Shown here: one piece after another, positions 31,625 through 42,370 of the stretch
Layout: each line of letters begins with the position of its first letter
Position numbering within the stretch: position 1 is the stretch's first letter
Source: Alicycliphilus sp. UBA6560
GTDB taxonomy: Bacteria > Pseudomonadota > Gammaproteobacteria > Burkholderiales > Burkholderiaceae_C
Length of the DNA: 64,000 bases
Assembly: GCA_002434305.1 (NCBI GenBank)
Contig: DJJU01000013.1
Location: forward strand, 434,001 to 498,000
Direction: 5' to 3'
Position numbers and translations under genes: made by a program
Notes under the pieces: generated by a model
The model's database searches: none
What the model was told of the DNA's origin: nothing
Seen by the model: the letters and a program-made list of their open reading frames with translations, nothing else

Positions 31625-32398
31625 ATGAGCTGGGCCTGGATCGACGCCTGGGCCGCGCCGGCCGGCGCCGCCCTGACACTGGCCGCCCTGGGCGGCCTTT
31701 TTTTCTACCTGCGCCGCCCCGGCCCGCCGGCGGAGCCCGCGGCCCTGGGGCCGGCAGCCTGCCGGGCGCTGGCCGGCGCGGGCGTGCTGGCCGCGCTCGG
31801 GCTGGCCGGCTTGGCGGCGTCCATGGCGGGCCTGTGGCCCGGCGTGGACGGGCTGGCGCTGGACGCCGCCGTGAGCGGCTGGATCGAGCGGCGCGTGGGC
31901 CCCGCCTGGCACGGGCCGCTGGTCGCCTTCACCCAGCTGGGCCACGTCGGCCTGCTGGTGCCGCTGGCCGCCGCCGTGCTGCTGGTGCTGCTGCGCCGGC
32001 GCGACAGCCTGCGCGCCGGCGTATGGCTGCTGGGCACGGCCGGCGCGGGCCTGTGGACGCGGGCGATCAAGAGCGCCGTGGCCCGCCCGCGCCCGGCCGA
32101 GGCCTGGGTGGCCGAAGGCGGGCACAGCTTTCCCAGCGGCCACAGCGCCGGCACGCTGGCGCTGTTCGGCCTGCTGGTCTGGCTGCTGCTGCCGCACCTG
32201 CGCCGTGCCTGGCGGTTGCCGCTGGCGCTGGCAGCCCTGGCACTGGCGCTGGGCGTGGGCGCCAGCCGCGTGCTGCTGCGCGTGCACTACGCCAGCGACG
32301 TGCTGGCCGGCTGGCTGCTGGCGCTGGCCTGGGGCGCCTGCATGGTGTGCGCGGCCGAATGGGCGCTGCGCCGGCGCGGGGCCTGCCTCCGCGCCTGA
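31625..32398 (+). CDS. PAP2-family phosphatase, membrane bound
   Basis: A 257-residue membrane protein with about six spans and the three phosphatase motifs: KSAVARPRPAEAW, HSFPSGHSAG (general-acid histidine), and SRVLLRVHYASDVLAGW (nucleophile histidine and aspartate). Family members dephosphorylate lipid phosphates such as undecaprenyl diphosphate or phosphatidylglycerophosphate; which one is not evident. It is composed of unusually Ala/Leu/Gly-rich sequence. It lies between dps and ubiA on the same strand, and no promoter is obvious. Confidence 0.87.
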   Translation: MSWAWIDAWAAPAGAALTLAALGGLFFYLRRPGPPAEPAALGPAACRALAGAGVLAALGLAGLAASMAGLWPGVDGLALDAAVSGWIERRVGPAWHGPLVAFTQLGHVGLLVPLAAAVLLVLLRRRDSLRAGVWLLGTAGAGLWTRAIKSAVARPRPAEAWVAEGGHSFPSGHSAGTLALFGLLVWLLLPHLRRAWRLPLALAALALALGVGASRVLLRVHYASDVLAGWLLALAWGACMVCAAEWALRRRGACLRA

Positions 32399-32514
32399 GG
32401 CGGGCGGGCATGGCCGACAATCCAATCCTGGGCCACGCCGGTGCGCCGGCTCCAGCCGCGTGCTGACTGCCCGGCCCGCCGGTTTTCCCTCTCGCCCGTT
32501 CGTTCATTGCCGCC

Positions 32515-33405
32515 ATGCCCGTCGTTGCCCCACCGGTTGCGTCCCCGCGCAGCCGCCTTGCCCTGTACCTGGACCTGATCCGCTTCAACCGCCCGGCCGG
32601 CTGGCTGGTGCTGGTCTGGCCGACCCTGGTGGCGCTGTGGGCGGCGGCGGGCGGCTTTCCCGGCTGGCACCTGCTGATCGTCTTCGTGGCCGGCACGGTG
32701 CTGATGAGGAGCGCGGGCTGCTGCATCAACGACGTGGCCGACCGCGACTTCGACCGGCACGTCAAGCGCACGCAGGCGCGGCCCATCACGACGGGGCAGG
32801 TCAGCGTGCGCGAGGCGCTGGTGCTGGCGGCGGCTCTGGCGCTGGTGGCGCTGGCCCTGGTGCTGACCACGCGCTGGGAGGCCGTGGCCTGGTCGGTGCC
32901 GGCGGTGCTGGCCACCATCCTCTACCCCTTCACCAAGCGCTTTTTCGCCATGCCGCAGGCCTTCCTGGGCATCGCCTTCAACTTCGGCATCGTCATCGCC
33001 TACGCCGCCGTGCAGGGGCAGGTGCCGGGCCAGGCATGGGTGTTGTGGCTGGCCAACCTGTTCCTGGTGCTGGCCTACGACACCGAGTACGCCATGGTGG
33101 ACCGCGATGACGACCTGAAGATCGGCATGAAGACCTCGGCCATCACGCTGGGGCGTTTCGACGTGGCGGGCGTGATGCTGTTCTTTGCGTTGTGCCTGGC
33201 ACTTACCGCCGCTGTGCTGCTGGCGCTGGGCCTGGGCTGGCCGGTGTGGCTGGGTTGGGGTGCGGCGGCGGCGCAGGTGGTGTGGCACTACACGCTGATC
33301 CGCCGGCGCACGCGCGAGGGCTGCTTCGTCGCCTTCAGCAAGAGCCACTGGATCGGCGTGGCGATCTTCGCCGGCGTGGCGCTGGGTTACGCGCTACGCT
33401 ATTGA
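32515..33405 (+). CDS. ubiA: 4-hydroxybenzoate octaprenyltransferase UbiA
   Basis: A 296-residue inner-membrane prenyltransferase of ubiquinone synthesis. The two Asp-rich motifs are present: [20 protein letters not shown] and [20 protein letters not shown]. About eight membrane spans. It joins the polyprenyl chain to 4-hydroxybenzoate. The last codons and the TGA stop (TATTGATAGC) lie in the end of a family II repeat, so the repeat supplies the C-terminus. Convergent with proC. Confidence 0.95.
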   Translation: MPVVAPPVASPRSRLALYLDLIRFNRPAGWLVLVWPTLVALWAAAGGFPGWHLLIVFVAGTVLMRSAGCCINDVADRDFDRHVKRTQARPITTGQVSVREALVLAAALALVALALVLTTRWEAVAWSVPAVLATILYPFTKRFFAMPQAFLGIAFNFGIVIAYAAVQGQVPGQAWVLWLANLFLVLAYDTEYAMVDRDDDLKIGMKTSAITLGRFDVAGVMLFFALCLALTAAVLLALGLGWPVWLGWGAAAAQVVWHYTLIRRRTREGCFVAFSKSHWIGVAIFAGVALGYALRY

Positions 33406-33447
33406 TAGCTGCTGGCGCTTGATGGACAAGTGCTGGAGCCAATTTTC
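33400..33447 (+). repeat. Dispersed palindrome family II, copy 5
   Basis: TATTGATAGCTGCTGGCGCT then TGATGGACAAGTGCTGGAGC. It provides the ubiA stop codon at 33403-33405. Confidence 0.8.
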
Positions 33448-33484
33448 ATGAGACTCTTCGCAGCCCGCTGCAAAACCTGGCAGC

Positions 33485-33607
33485 GGGTCCTGCAATGGGC
33501 GCAACCCTGCCAGCGGCCACCGTGCAAGGGCCGCCCCGCAGCACCGGTGGCGTCCCCCTTCCCGAATCGCTACGCGATTCGAGAGAAGGGGGAAGCGGCG
33601 CAGCCGC

Positions 33608-33622
<15 letters not shown>
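33485..33622 (-). repeat. Dispersed repeat family I, copy D
   Basis: Read in proC direction: ACAACCCCCTGAGCGGCTGC then GCCGCTTCCCCCTTCTCTCG, apical hairpin GAATCGC-GTA-GCGATTC, then GGGAAGGGGGACG and the tail GGTGCTGCGGGGCGGCCCTT. The proC stop TGA (33610-33608) is the TGA of CCCCCTGAGCGG, so the gene ends inside the repeat. Confidence 0.85.
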
Positions 33623-34453
<831 letters not shown>

Positions 34454-34485
34454 GGTTTGGACGGATGAAAAAGAGCCGCCGGCTG

Positions 34486-34536
34486 CTTCAAAAATGAGAG
34501 CTGCCAGCGCTCTATTGATGGGCGTTTGAATGTGAA
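34486..34536 (+). repeat. Dispersed palindrome family II, copy 6 (degenerate)
   Basis: TTCAAAAATGAGAGCTGCCA then GCGCTCTATTGATGGGCGTT. Located just upstream of proC, in the spacer to glpK, next to an oppositely oriented copy. Confidence 0.6.
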
Positions 34537-34550
34537 AACTATGGCAAAAC

Positions 34551-34585
34551 CAGGCGCATCATGCGTCGGCAGCTATTATTTTTGC
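34551..34585 (-). repeat. Dispersed palindrome family II, copy 7 (partial)
   Basis: CGGCAGCTATTATTTTTGCT preserves the outer arm; the palindromic centre is short (GCGCATCATGCG). The glpK stop TAA at 34578-34576 belongs to this arm (minus AAAAATAATAGCTGCC). Confidence 0.6.
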
Positions 34586-36087
34586 TGACCGCAGTCCAGC
34601 GTGGCCTGGGCCACGGCGTGCTCCCAGCGGTGCATCAGCGCCTGGGCCTGCTCGCGCGCCATGGTGGGTACGAAGCGCCGCTCGGCGCGCCACAGGCTGG
34701 CCAGCTCCTCGGTGCCGGCGTACACCCCGCTGGCCAGGCCGGCCAGGTAGGCCGCGCCCAGGGCAGTGGTCTCCACGCAGGCCGGGCGCACCACGGGGAT
34801 GCCCAGCAGGTCGGCCTGGAACTGCATCAGCAGGTCGTTCACGCAGGCGCCGCCGTCCACGCGCAGCTCGGACACCGGCGCGCCGCCGGCGGCCACGGCG
34901 TCCCGGCTCATGGCCTGCAGCAGGGCGGCGCTTTGGTAGGCGATGGACTCCAGCGCCGCGCGGGCGATGTGCGCCAGCGTGCTGCCGCGCGTCAGGCCGG
35001 TGATGGTGCCGCGCGCCTCGGGCTGCCAGTAGGGCGCGCCCAGGCCGGTGAAGGCCGGCACCATCATCACGCCGCCGGAGTCGGGCACGCTCTCGGCCAG
35101 CTGCTGCACCTCGCTGCTGGCGCGGATCGCCTGCAGGCCATCGCGCAGCCACTGCACCACGGCGCCGCCGACGAAGACGCTGCCCTCCATGGCGTATTCC
35201 GGCGTGGTGCTGGTCTGAGCCGCGCTGGTGGTGAGCAGGCCGTTGTGGCTGGTCTCGAAGCGCTGGCCGGTGTGCATCAGCATGAAGCAGCCCGTGCCGT
35301 AGGTGTTCTTGGCCATGCCGGCACTGAAGCAGGCCTGGCCGAAGAGGGCGCTTTGCTGGTCGCCCGCCACGCCGGCGATGGGGATGGCGCCGCCCAGCAG
35401 CTCGGCGTCGGTGGCGCCGAACTCCAGGCTGGCCGAGGGAAGCACCTCGGGCATCAGCGCGCGCGGGATGTCCAGCAGCGCCAGCAGCTCGTCGTCCCAG
35501 CGGTTCTCGCGCACGTTGAACAGCATGGTGCGGCTGGCGTTGCTGACGTCCGTGACGTGGCGCCGCCTGCCCGTGAGCTGCCAGATCAGCCAGCTGTCGA
35601 TGGTGCCGAAGGCCAGCTCGCCGCTTTCTGCGGCCGTGCGCGCGCCGGGCACGTTGTCCAGCAGCCACTGCAGCTTGGTGGCAGAGAAGTAGGCGTCGAT
35701 GCGCAGGCCGGTCTTGCCCTGGATCAGCGCCTCGTGGCCCTGCTCGCGCAGGCGGGCGCAGGCCGGCTCGGCGCGCCGGTCCTGCCAGACGATGGCGTGG
35801 TGGATGGGCGCGCCGGTCTTGCGGTTCCACACCAGCGTGGTCTCGCGCTGGTTGGTGATGCCGATGGCGCGCACGTCGCTCGCCTGGAGGCCGGCCTGCG
35901 CCAGCGCCTGGCGTGCCGTGGCCAGCTGGGTGCGCCAGATCTCGCGCGCGTCGTGCTCCACCCAGCCGGGCCGCGGGTAGATCTGCGGCAGCTCCAGCTG
36001 GGCCTGGGTGACGATGTGGCCGCTGCGGTCGAAGACGATGGAGCGCGAGCTGGAGGTGCCTTGGTCGAGGGCGAGCAGGTAGGTCAT
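34576..36087 (-). CDS. glpK: Glycerol kinase
   Basis: A 503-residue FGGY-family kinase. [20 protein letters not shown] is the phosphate-binding start, and [20 protein letters not shown] and [20 protein letters not shown] are the FGGY signatures. It phosphorylates glycerol to glycerol 3-phosphate, the substrate of glpD nearby. ATG 36087 is used; an upstream frame has no similarity. It follows glpR on the same strand by 46 bases. No glycerol facilitator gene (glpF) is in this window. Confidence 0.97.
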   Translation of the reverse strand: MTYLLALDQGTSSSRSIVFDRSGHIVTQAQLELPQIYPRPGWVEHDAREIWRTQLATARQALAQAGLQASDVRAIGITNQRETTLVWNRKTGAPIHHAIVWQDRRAEPACARLREQGHEALIQGKTGLRIDAYFSATKLQWLLDNVPGARTAAESGELAFGTIDSWLIWQLTGRRRHVTDVSNASRTMLFNVRENRWDDELLALLDIPRALMPEVLPSASLEFGATDAELLGGAIPIAGVAGDQQSALFGQACFSAGMAKNTYGTGCFMLMHTGQRFETSHNGLLTTSAAQTSTTPEYAMEGSVFVGGAVVQWLRDGLQAIRASSEVQQLAESVPDSGGVMMVPAFTGLGAPYWQPEARGTITGLTRGSTLAHIARAALESIAYQSAALLQAMSRDAVAAGGAPVSELRVDGGACVNDLLMQFQADLLGIPVVRPACVETTALGAAYLAGLASGVYAGTEELASLWRAERRFVPTMAREQAQALMHRWEHAVAQATLDCGQQK

Positions 36088-36133
36088 GGCGGTGTCGGCG
36101 GCAGCGGAAAGAAACGGTGCTTGGGCAGGGGTT

Positions 36134-36916
36134 TCAGGCGGCGACGGTGCATTGCACCCCGGCCTCCTGCAGCAGGCGCGGGAAGGGCTCGGGCGGCGGC
36201 GCGTCGGTGAACAGGCGGTCGATCTGCGCCAGTGTCGCCAATTGCACCATGGCCGGGCGGTTGAACTTGCTGTGGTCGGCCACCAGCCAGACCTCGCGCG
36301 CCTGCGCAATGATGGTCTGCGCCACCTTCACCTCGCGCAGGTCGTAGTCGCGCAGCGTGCCGTCGGGCTCGATGCCGGAGATGCCGATGATGGCGATGTC
36401 CACGCGGAACTGGCGCAGAAAGTCCACCGCCGCCTCGCCCACGATGCCGCGGTCGCGTGCGCGCACCACGCCGCCGGCGACGATGACCTCGCAGTCCGGG
36501 TTGCCGCTGAGCGTGGCGGCCACGTTGATGTTGTTGGTGATGACGCGCAGGCCCTGGCGTCCCAGCAGGGCGCGGGCCACGGCCTCGGTAGTGGTGCCGA
36601 TGTTCAGGATCACCGAGCAGCCGGGCGGAATCTGCTGCGCCACGGCGCGGGCGATGCGCCGCTTGCCCTCGGCGTGCAGCGTCTCGCGCTGCGGGTGCGC
36701 CAGGTTCTCGATGGTCGAGCCGGGCAGGCGCACGCCGCCGTGAAAGCGCGTCACCAGCCCCTGCTCGGCCAGGCGCTGCACGTCACGGCGCACGGTCTGC
36801 AGCGTCACGCCCAGGCTTTGCGCGAGCTGCTCCACGCTGGCGCTCTGGCTGTGGCGCAGCTGCTCGAGCAGCAGCAGCTGGCGCGGGTTGGCGGTGGAAT
36901 GCTTGCTCTTGCTCAC
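36134..36916 (-). CDS. glpR: DeoR-family glycerol-3-phosphate regulon repressor GlpR
   Basis: A 260-residue repressor. The N-terminal HTH reads [20 protein letters not shown] then [20 protein letters not shown]; the DeoR sensor domain includes [17 protein letters not shown] and [17 protein letters not shown]. No ATG fits; GTG 36916 with AAGG six bases before it is chosen ([13 protein letters not shown]). It represses glpK and the divergent glpD until glycerol 3-phosphate binds. Repeated TTCGTTT motifs in the divergent spacer are probable operators. Confidence 0.9.
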   Translation of the reverse strand: MSKSKHSTANPRQLLLLEQLRHSQSASVEQLAQSLGVTLQTVRRDVQRLAEQGLVTRFHGGVRLPGSTIENLAHPQRETLHAEGKRRIARAVAQQIPPGCSVILNIGTTTEAVARALLGRQGLRVITNNINVAATLSGNPDCEVIVAGGVVRARDRGIVGEAAVDFLRQFRVDIAIIGISGIEPDGTLRDYDLREVKVAQTIIAQAREVWLVADHSKFNRPAMVQLATLAQIDRLFTDAPPPEPFPRLLQEAGVQCTVAA

Positions 36917-37090
36917 GGCGGCCTTGTAAAACGAAGCGAAACGAAAATTCTCAGGGCTTAATATGCCAAAAGATGGGCGTGAAACGAAAGAAAATGAACC
37001 GATACGAAGAATCGTTTTACCATCCGGGTATGGCCCGCATACCGGGTTAACCCTGAAATCGCTCCCCAGGAACCGTAGAAGATCACGCCC
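36917..37090. promoter_or_regulatory. glpR-glpD divergent control region with GlpR-like operators
   Basis: Three clusters of the half-site ACGAAA/TTCGTTT occur: ACGAAGCGAAACGAAAA (36931-36947), GAAACGAAAG (36981-36990) and ATACGAAGAATCGTTTTA (37002-37019, nearly palindromic). E. coli GlpR operators share a TCG-centred inverted repeat. TTAATA/AATATG near 36958 is a possible -10 element. Confidence 0.6.
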
Positions 37091-38689
37091 ATGACTGCCG
37101 CCAACGCCACTCCCCTGCCCACCGACCGCGCCGCGTTGCTGCAGCGCCTGGCCCAGCCCCACACCTACGACCTGGCGGTCATCGGCGGCGGCGCGACCGG
37201 GCTGGGCGTGGCGCTGGACGCGGCGGCGCGGGGCTTTTCGGTGGTGCTGCTGGAGTCGCACGACTTCGCCAAGGGCACGTCCTCGCGTGCCACCAAGCTG
37301 GTGCACGGCGGCGTGCGCTACCTGGCCCAGGGCAACATCGCCCTGGTGCGCGAGGCCCTGCACGAGCGCACCACACTGCTGAAGAACGCGCCGCACCTGG
37401 CGCAGCCGCTGGCCTTCGTCATGCCGTCGTACAAGCTGTGGGAGACGCCGTTCTACGGCACCGGCCTGAAGATGTACGACGCGCTGGCCGGCAAGGCCGG
37501 CCTGGGCGACACGCAGTGCCTGGGCCGCATGGAAACCCTGCGCTGCCTGCCCACGGCCGTGGCGGACGGCCTCAAGGGCGGCGTCAAATATTGGGACGGG
37601 CAGTTCGATGACGCCCGCCTGGCCCTGGCGCTGGCGCGTACCGCCGCGGCCCGGGGTGCGCTGCTGGTCAACTACTGCCCGGCGATCGACCTGCTGTACG
37701 AGGGCGGCAAGGTTGCCGGCGTGGTTTGCGAAGACGCCGAGGGCGGCGCCCGCTTCGAGGTGCGCGCGCGCTGCGTGGTCAATGCCACCGGCGTCTGGGT
37801 GGACGCGCTGCGCCAGCGCGACGGCCAAGCCGCCGGGCGCGAGCTGGCGCCCATGGTGGCCCCCAGCCAGGGCGTGCACCTGGTGGTGGACCGCGAATTC
37901 CTGCCCAGCGACCATGCGCTGATGGTGCCCAAGACCGCCGATGGGCGGGTGCTGTTCGCCGTGCCGTGGCTGGGCAAGCTCATCCTGGGCACCACCGACA
38001 GCCCGCGCCACGACCTGGCGCGCGAGCCGCTGGCCATGCACGAGGAGGTCGCCTTCATCCTGGGCGAGGCCGGCCGCTACCTGCGCCGCGCGCCCACCGT
38101 GCAGGACGTGCGCAGCATCTGGGTCGGCCTGCGCCCGCTGGTCAAGCCCCAGGGCGACGATGGCGGCAACACCAAGCGCATCAGCCGCGAGCACACCGTG
38201 ATCGCCAGCCCCACCGGCCTGGTCACCGTCACTGGCGGCAAGTGGACCACCTACCGAGCCATGGCCGAGGACGTGCTGGACAAGTGCTTCGAGGCGCATC
38301 TGCTGCCGCGCCGCGATGCTGGCGTGACGGTGTCGCTGCCGCTGGTGGGTGCGGCCGGTGCCAGCGCGCGCCAGGGCATGAACCAGCCGCAGGGCCTGCA
38401 TTCCTACGGCGGCGAGGCCGCCCTGGTGGCGGCTCTGCCGGGCGCCGATGTGGTGCTGGCCGAAGGCCTGACCGAGGCCATGGTGCGCTGGGCCGTGCGC
38501 CACGAGTACGCCCGCACCGTGGAAGATGTGCTGGCACGCCGCGCCCGCGTGCTCTTCCTGGACGCGCGCCTGGCTGCCTCCCTGGCGCCGCGCGTGGCGC
38601 AGATCCTGGCCGAGGAACTGCCCGGCCACGACCCGCAACTGGCCCCCTTCCTGGAGCTGGCGAACCAGTACGCCACGGTGCCGGCCTGA
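37091..38689 (+). CDS. glpD: Aerobic glycerol-3-phosphate dehydrogenase GlpD
   Basis: A 532-residue FAD flavoprotein at the inner membrane that oxidises glycerol 3-phosphate to dihydroxyacetone phosphate and reduces quinone. The FAD motif DLAVIGGGATGLGVALDAAA, the family signature KGTSSRATKLVHGGVRYLAQ, and GGKWTTYRAMAEDVLDKCFE are present. It is divergent from glpR-glpK with operator-like repeats between. It ends in a strong terminator before the ribosomal operon. Confidence 0.97.
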   Translation: MTAANATPLPTDRAALLQRLAQPHTYDLAVIGGGATGLGVALDAAARGFSVVLLESHDFAKGTSSRATKLVHGGVRYLAQGNIALVREALHERTTLLKNAPHLAQPLAFVMPSYKLWETPFYGTGLKMYDALAGKAGLGDTQCLGRMETLRCLPTAVADGLKGGVKYWDGQFDDARLALALARTAAARGALLVNYCPAIDLLYEGGKVAGVVCEDAEGGARFEVRARCVVNATGVWVDALRQRDGQAAGRELAPMVAPSQGVHLVVDREFLPSDHALMVPKTADGRVLFAVPWLGKLILGTTDSPRHDLAREPLAMHEEVAFILGEAGRYLRRAPTVQDVRSIWVGLRPLVKPQGDDGGNTKRISREHTVIASPTGLVTVTGGKWTTYRAMAEDVLDKCFEAHLLPRRDAGVTVSLPLVGAAGASARQGMNQPQGLHSYGGEAALVAALPGADVVLAEGLTEAMVRWAVRHEYARTVEDVLARRARVLFLDARLAASLAPRVAQILAEELPGHDPQLAPFLELANQYATVPA

Positions 38690-38697
38690 AAAGTAGC

Positions 38698-38737
38698 AAA
38701 CCGCCCTTCAAAACCACTTGACGGGCGGTTTTGTTTT
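38698..38737 (+). terminator. Rho-independent terminator after glpD
   Basis: AAACCGCCC (38698-38706) pairs with GGGCGGTTT (38723-38731), followed by TGTTTTT. It begins eight bases after the glpD stop and separates glpD from the spc operon. Confidence 0.88.
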
Positions 38738-38908
38738 TGCGACACTAGCGGGCTTCGTGCTTTGCTAGCGCGAGGCTTATCTGCCCAGCGAAAACGCTTG
38801 CGAAATGGTTTGCGGCGCGGACGACGGGCCCAAGACTGACTGGCGTTGCGCCTTTCGCTCCGGTTTTTCCGGTGCGAAGGGCCGCTGGTACAAGTTGGGA
38901 ATATTCAA
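38738..38908 (+). promoter_or_regulatory. Leader of the rplN (spc) operon with a strong hairpin
   Basis: No gene. At 38850-38882 a 13-pair hairpin with one mismatch (GCCTTTCGC then CCGG, loop TTTTT, CCGG then GCGAAGGGC) ends 26 bases before the rplN ATG. It lacks a following T run, so it is more like a regulatory or processing structure than a terminator. The operon promoter should lie upstream within 38740-38845, but no clear hexamers stand out. Confidence 0.6.
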
Positions 38909-39277
38909 ATGATCCAGACAGAATCTCGGTTAGAGGTTGCCGACAACACCGGCGCCAAGTCCGTCCTGTGCATCAAGGTGCTGGGCGGCTCCAAGCGGCG
39001 CTATGCCAGTGTTGGCGACATCATCAAGGTGAGCGTGAAAGAAGCCGCACCGCGTGGCCGCGTCAAGAAGGGCGAGGTCTACAGCGCCGTGGTGGTTCGC
39101 ACCGCCAAGGGCATCCGTCGCGCAGACGGCTCGCTCGTCAAGTTCGACGGCAATGCCGCCGTGCTGCTCAATGCAAAGCTGGAGCCCATCGGCACCCGCA
39201 TCTTCGGCCCCGTGACGCGCGAGCTGCGTACCGAGCGCTTCATGAAGATCGTGTCCCTGGCTCCTGAAGTTCTCTGA
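38909..39277 (+). CDS. rplN: 50S ribosomal protein L14
   Basis: A 122-residue protein, [20 protein letters not shown] as in all bacterial L14, ending [10 protein letters not shown]. It binds 23S rRNA at the subunit interface. ATG 38909 is set by similarity; an upstream in-frame start reads through the leader hairpin. It is the first gene of the spc operon here, preceded by glpD rather than by rpsQ of the S10 operon. Confidence 0.98.
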   Translation: MIQTESRLEVADNTGAKSVLCIKVLGGSKRRYASVGDIIKVSVKEAAPRGRVKKGEVYSAVVVRTAKGIRRADGSLVKFDGNAAVLLNAKLEPIGTRIFGPVTRELRTERFMKIVSLAPEVL

Positions 39278-39287
39278 AGGAAGCACC

Positions 39288-39608
39288 ATGAACAAGATCC
39301 GCAAGGGCGATGAAATCATCGTGCTCGCAGGGCGCGACAAGGGCAAGCGTGGCACGGTCGCGCTGCGCAAGGATGACTCCTACCTGGTCATCGAAGGCAT
39401 CAATCTGGTCAAGAAGCACGTCAAGCCGAACCCCATGAAGGGCACCACCGGCGGCATCGTGGAAAAGGCCATGCCCATCCACCAGTCCAACGTGGCCATC
39501 TTCAATGCCGCCACCGGCAAGGCCGACCGCGTCGGAGTCAAGGTGCAGGCCGACGGCACGCGCGTGCGTGTCTACAAGTCCAGCGGCGCCGAAATCAAGA
39601 CGGCTTAA
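39288..39608 (+). CDS. rplX: 50S ribosomal protein L24
   Basis: A 106-residue KOW-domain protein ([20 protein letters not shown] then RGTV) that starts 50S assembly by binding the 5' domain of 23S rRNA. GAAGGAAGCACC precedes the ATG. It lies 10 bases after rplN and 10 before rplE in the spc operon. Confidence 0.97.
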   Translation: MNKIRKGDEIIVLAGRDKGKRGTVALRKDDSYLVIEGINLVKKHVKPNPMKGTTGGIVEKAMPIHQSNVAIFNAATGKADRVGVKVQADGTRVRVYKSSGAEIKTA

Positions 39609-39618
39609 AGGGGTCCTC

Positions 39619-40158
39619 ATGGCACGACTGCAACAACTCTATCGCGACAAGATCGCGGCCGAACTGAAGGAAAAGTTCGGCTACCAATCCATCATGGAAG
39701 TCCCGCGCCTGACCAAGATCACCCTGAACATGGGTGTGAGCGAAGCCGTGGCCGACAAGAAGGTGATGGACAACGCCGTGGCCGATCTGACCAAGATCGC
39801 CGGCCAAAAGCCTGTGGTGACCAAGGCCAAGAAGGCCATCGCCGGCTTCAAGATCCGCGAAGGCCAGGCCATCGGCTGCATGGTGACGCTGCGTGGCGTC
39901 CGCATGTACGAATTCCTGGATCGTTTCGTGACCGTGGCTCTGCCCCGCGTGCGTGACTTCCGTGGTATCTCCGGCCGCGCTTTCGACGGCCGTGGCAACT
40001 ACAACATCGGCGTCAAAGAGCAGATCATCTTCCCTGAGATCGAGTACGACAAGGTGGATGCGCTGCGTGGTCTGAACATCAGCATCACCACGACGGCCAA
40101 GACCGACGATGAAGCCAAGGCCCTGCTGGCCGGCTTCCGTTTCCCGTTCAAGAACTAA
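39619..40158 (+). CDS. rplE: 50S ribosomal protein L5
   Basis: A 179-residue 5S-rRNA-binding protein: [20 protein letters not shown] then [20 protein letters not shown], normal length. ATG 39619 follows AAAGGGG. In E. coli the S8 repressor acts at the start of this gene; a matching site was not resolved here by eye. Confidence 0.97.
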   Translation: MARLQQLYRDKIAAELKEKFGYQSIMEVPRLTKITLNMGVSEAVADKKVMDNAVADLTKIAGQKPVVTKAKKAIAGFKIREGQAIGCMVTLRGVRMYEFLDRFVTVALPRVRDFRGISGRAFDGRGNYNIGVKEQIIFPEIEYDKVDALRGLNISITTTAKTDDEAKALLAGFRFPFKN

Positions 40159-40167
40159 AGGTGGCGC

Positions 40168-40473
40168 ATGGCTAAGAAAGCTTTGATCCAGCGCGAACTC
40201 AAGCGCGAAAAACTGGCTGCCAAGTACGCCGCCAAGTACGCTGAACTGAAGGCCATTGCCGGCGACGCCAAGCGCTCTGACGAAGAGCGCGACGCTGCCC
40301 GCCTGGGCCTGCAGAAGCTCCCGCGCAACGCGAACCCCACGCGCCAGCGCAACCGCTGCGAGATGACCGGCCGCCCCCGCGGCACGTTCCGCCAGTTTGG
40401 TCTGGCCCGCGCCAAGATCCGTGAACTGGCCTTCGCTGGTGACATCCCCGGTGTCACCAAGGCCAGCTGGTAA
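40168..40473 (+). CDS. rpsN: 30S ribosomal protein S14
   Basis: A 101-residue S14 of the long, zinc-free type: [20 protein letters not shown], and only one cysteine ([20 protein letters not shown]), so no CxxC zinc knuckle. It sits in the 30S head. Nine bases after rplE. Confidence 0.97.
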   Translation: MAKKALIQRELKREKLAAKYAAKYAELKAIAGDAKRSDEERDAARLGLQKLPRNANPTRQRNRCEMTGRPRGTFRQFGLARAKIRELAFAGDIPGVTKASW

Positions 40474-40488
40474 GCAGGAGAGATAAAC

Positions 40489-40884
40489 ATGAGCATGAGT
40501 GATCCCATCGCTGACCTGCTGACCCGCATCCGCAACGCGCAGATGGTGTCCAAGGCCACCGTGTCGGTGCCGTCCTCCAAGGTGAAAATCGCCATCGCCC
40601 AGGTGCTCAAGGACGAAGGCTATATCGACGGTTTTGAAGTCAAGACCGACGCCGGCAAGTCCGAGCTGCAAATCGCCCTGAAGTACTACGCCGGCCGTCC
40701 GGTGATCGAGCGCATCGAGCGTGTGAGCCGTCCCGGCCTGCGCGTGTACAAGGGCGCGGGCGCCATCCCCCAGGTCCAGAACGGCCTGGGCGTGGCCATC
40801 GTCACCACACCCAAGGGCGTGATGACCGACCGCAAGGCGCGTGCCACCGGTGTCGGCGGCGAAGTGCTGTGCTACGTGGCCTGA
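40489..40884 (+). CDS. rpsH: 30S ribosomal protein S8
   Basis: A 131-residue primary 16S-binding protein ([20 protein letters not shown]), with the C-terminal [15 protein letters not shown] signature. AGGAGA lies eight bases before ATG 40489. In enterics S8 also represses the spc operon. Confidence 0.97.
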   Translation: MSMSDPIADLLTRIRNAQMVSKATVSVPSSKVKIAIAQVLKDEGYIDGFEVKTDAGKSELQIALKYYAGRPVIERIERVSRPGLRVYKGAGAIPQVQNGLGVAIVTTPKGVMTDRKARATGVGGEVLCYVA

Positions 40885-40909
40885 CGCGGCATTCGAGGAG
40901 TAAACAGAA

Positions 40910-41443
40910 ATGTCCCGAGTAGGCAAATCTCCGGTGACCATCCCCGCAGGCGTGGATGTGTCCATCAAGGACGACCAGATCAGCGTCAAGGGCGCAGGCG
41001 GCACGCTGTCGCTGGCCCAGAGCGCGCTGGTGAAGGTTTCCAGCAACGATGGCAAGCTGAGCTTTGCGCCGACCGACGAGTCGCGCGAGGCCAATGCCAT
41101 GAGCGGCACCATTCGCCAATTGGTGAACAACATGGTGCTCGGCGTCAGCCGCGGCTTCGAGAAGAAGCTGACCCTGGTCGGCGTGGGCTTCAAGGCTGCT
41201 GCCTCCGGTTCCAAGCTGAACCTGAACATCGGCTTTTCCCACCCCGTTAACTTCGATATGCCCGCCGGCATCACGGTGGCTACCCCGACTCCGACCGAAG
41301 TCGTGATCAAGGGTGCCGACCGCCAGGTGGTGGGCCAGCTGGCCGCCGAGATCCGCGCCGTTCGTCCGCCCGAGCCCTACAAGGGCAAGGGCATCCGTTA
41401 TGCGGACGAAAAGGTCGTGATCAAAGAGACCAAGAAGAAATAA
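40910..41443 (+). CDS. rplF: 50S ribosomal protein L6
   Basis: A 177-residue two-domain protein ([20 protein letters not shown]) with the conserved C-terminal [20 protein letters not shown]. It binds near the sarcin-ricin loop. It follows rpsH by 25 bases in the spc operon; RBS GAGGAG. Confidence 0.97.
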   Translation: MSRVGKSPVTIPAGVDVSIKDDQISVKGAGGTLSLAQSALVKVSSNDGKLSFAPTDESREANAMSGTIRQLVNNMVLGVSRGFEKKLTLVGVGFKAAASGSKLNLNIGFSHPVNFDMPAGITVATPTPTEVVIKGADRQVVGQLAAEIRAVRPPEPYKGKGIRYADEKVVIKETKKK

Positions 41444-41454
41444 GGAGCTGCAAC

Positions 41455-41820
41455 ATGTTGACCAAGAAAGAGCAGCGTCTTCGCCGTGCCCGCCAGACCC
41501 GCATCCGCATTGCCCAGCAGGGCGTTGCGCGCCTGACGGTGCACCGCACAAATCTCCACATCTACGCCAGCCTCATCTCCGAAGATGGTGCACGCGTGCT
41601 GGCCACGGCGTCCACGGCAGAAGCCGAGGTGCGTCAGGCGCTGGGTGGTGCGGGCAAGGGTGGCAATGCGGCCGCGGCCGAGGCCGTGGGCAAGCGCATC
41701 GCCGAGAAGGCCAAGGCGGCCGGCGTCGAGCGGGTGGCATTTGATCGCGCAGGTTTTGCCTACCACGGTCGTGTGAAGGCCCTGGCCGAGGCGGCTCGCG
41801 AAGCCGGCCTGCAGTTCTAA
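41455..41820 (+). CDS. rplR: 50S ribosomal protein L18
   Basis: A 121-residue 5S-rRNA-binding protein: [20 protein letters not shown], then [20 protein letters not shown] and the usual ending [16 protein letters not shown]. Starts 11 bases after rplF with GGAG. Confidence 0.97.
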   Translation: MLTKKEQRLRRARQTRIRIAQQGVARLTVHRTNLHIYASLISEDGARVLATASTAEAEVRQALGGAGKGGNAAAAEAVGKRIAEKAKAAGVERVAFDRAGFAYHGRVKALAEAAREAGLQF

Positions 41821-41835
41821 GCGGAGCGGATAACA

Positions 41836-42357
41836 ATGGCTAAATTTCAACCCAAGGTGCAGGACGAAGGTCGCGACGACGGTCTGCGCGAGAAAATGAT
41901 CGCGGTCAACCGCGTGACCAAAGTCGTCAAGGGCGGCCGTATTCTGGGCTTCGCAGCACTGACGGTGGTCGGCGACGGTGATGGTCGCGTGGGCATGGGC
42001 AAGGGCAAATCCAAGGAAGTGCCCGCCGCCGTGCAGAAGGCCATGGAAGAGGCCCGCCGCAAGATGGTGAAGGTGTCGCTCAAGAACGGCACCATCCACC
42101 ACAACGTGACCGGCCACCACGGCGCTGCCGTGGTCATGATGGCTCCCGCTCCCCAGGGTACCGGCATCATCGCCGGCGGCCCGATGCGTGCCGTCTTCGA
42201 AGTCATGGGCATCACCGACATCGTGGCCAAGAGCCATGGCTCGTCCAACCCCTACAACATGGTGCGCGCAACGCTCGACGCCCTGACCAACTGCACGACG
42301 CCGGCCGAAGTGGCTGCCAAGCGCGGCAAGTCGGTCGAAGAGCTGTTCGCTGCCTGA
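41836..42357 (+). CDS. rpsE: 30S ribosomal protein S5
   Basis: A 173-residue protein with the S5 double-stranded-RNA-binding fold ([20 protein letters not shown]) and a C-terminal domain ending [12 protein letters not shown]. It takes part in translational fidelity and helicase activity. Starts 15 bases after rplR; the ribosome site GCGGAG is good. Confidence 0.97.
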   Translation: MAKFQPKVQDEGRDDGLREKMIAVNRVTKVVKGGRILGFAALTVVGDGDGRVGMGKGKSKEVPAAVQKAMEEARRKMVKVSLKNGTIHHNVTGHHGAAVVMMAPAPQGTGIIAGGPMRAVFEVMGITDIVAKSHGSSNPYNMVRATLDALTNCTTPAEVAAKRGKSVEELFAA

Positions 42358-42370
42358 AGAGGAAGTCGAC

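Noticed and set aside
36917..38638. Upstream extension of glpR to an ATG at 38638
   Set aside because: The extension is antisense to glpD and lacks similarity; GTG 36916 with AAGG gives a normal-length GlpR.
38698..38737. glpD terminator as another family II copy
   Set aside because: The stem AAACCGCCC/GGGCGGTTT lacks the AGCGCTTG core and the TAGCTG and GGCC arms.
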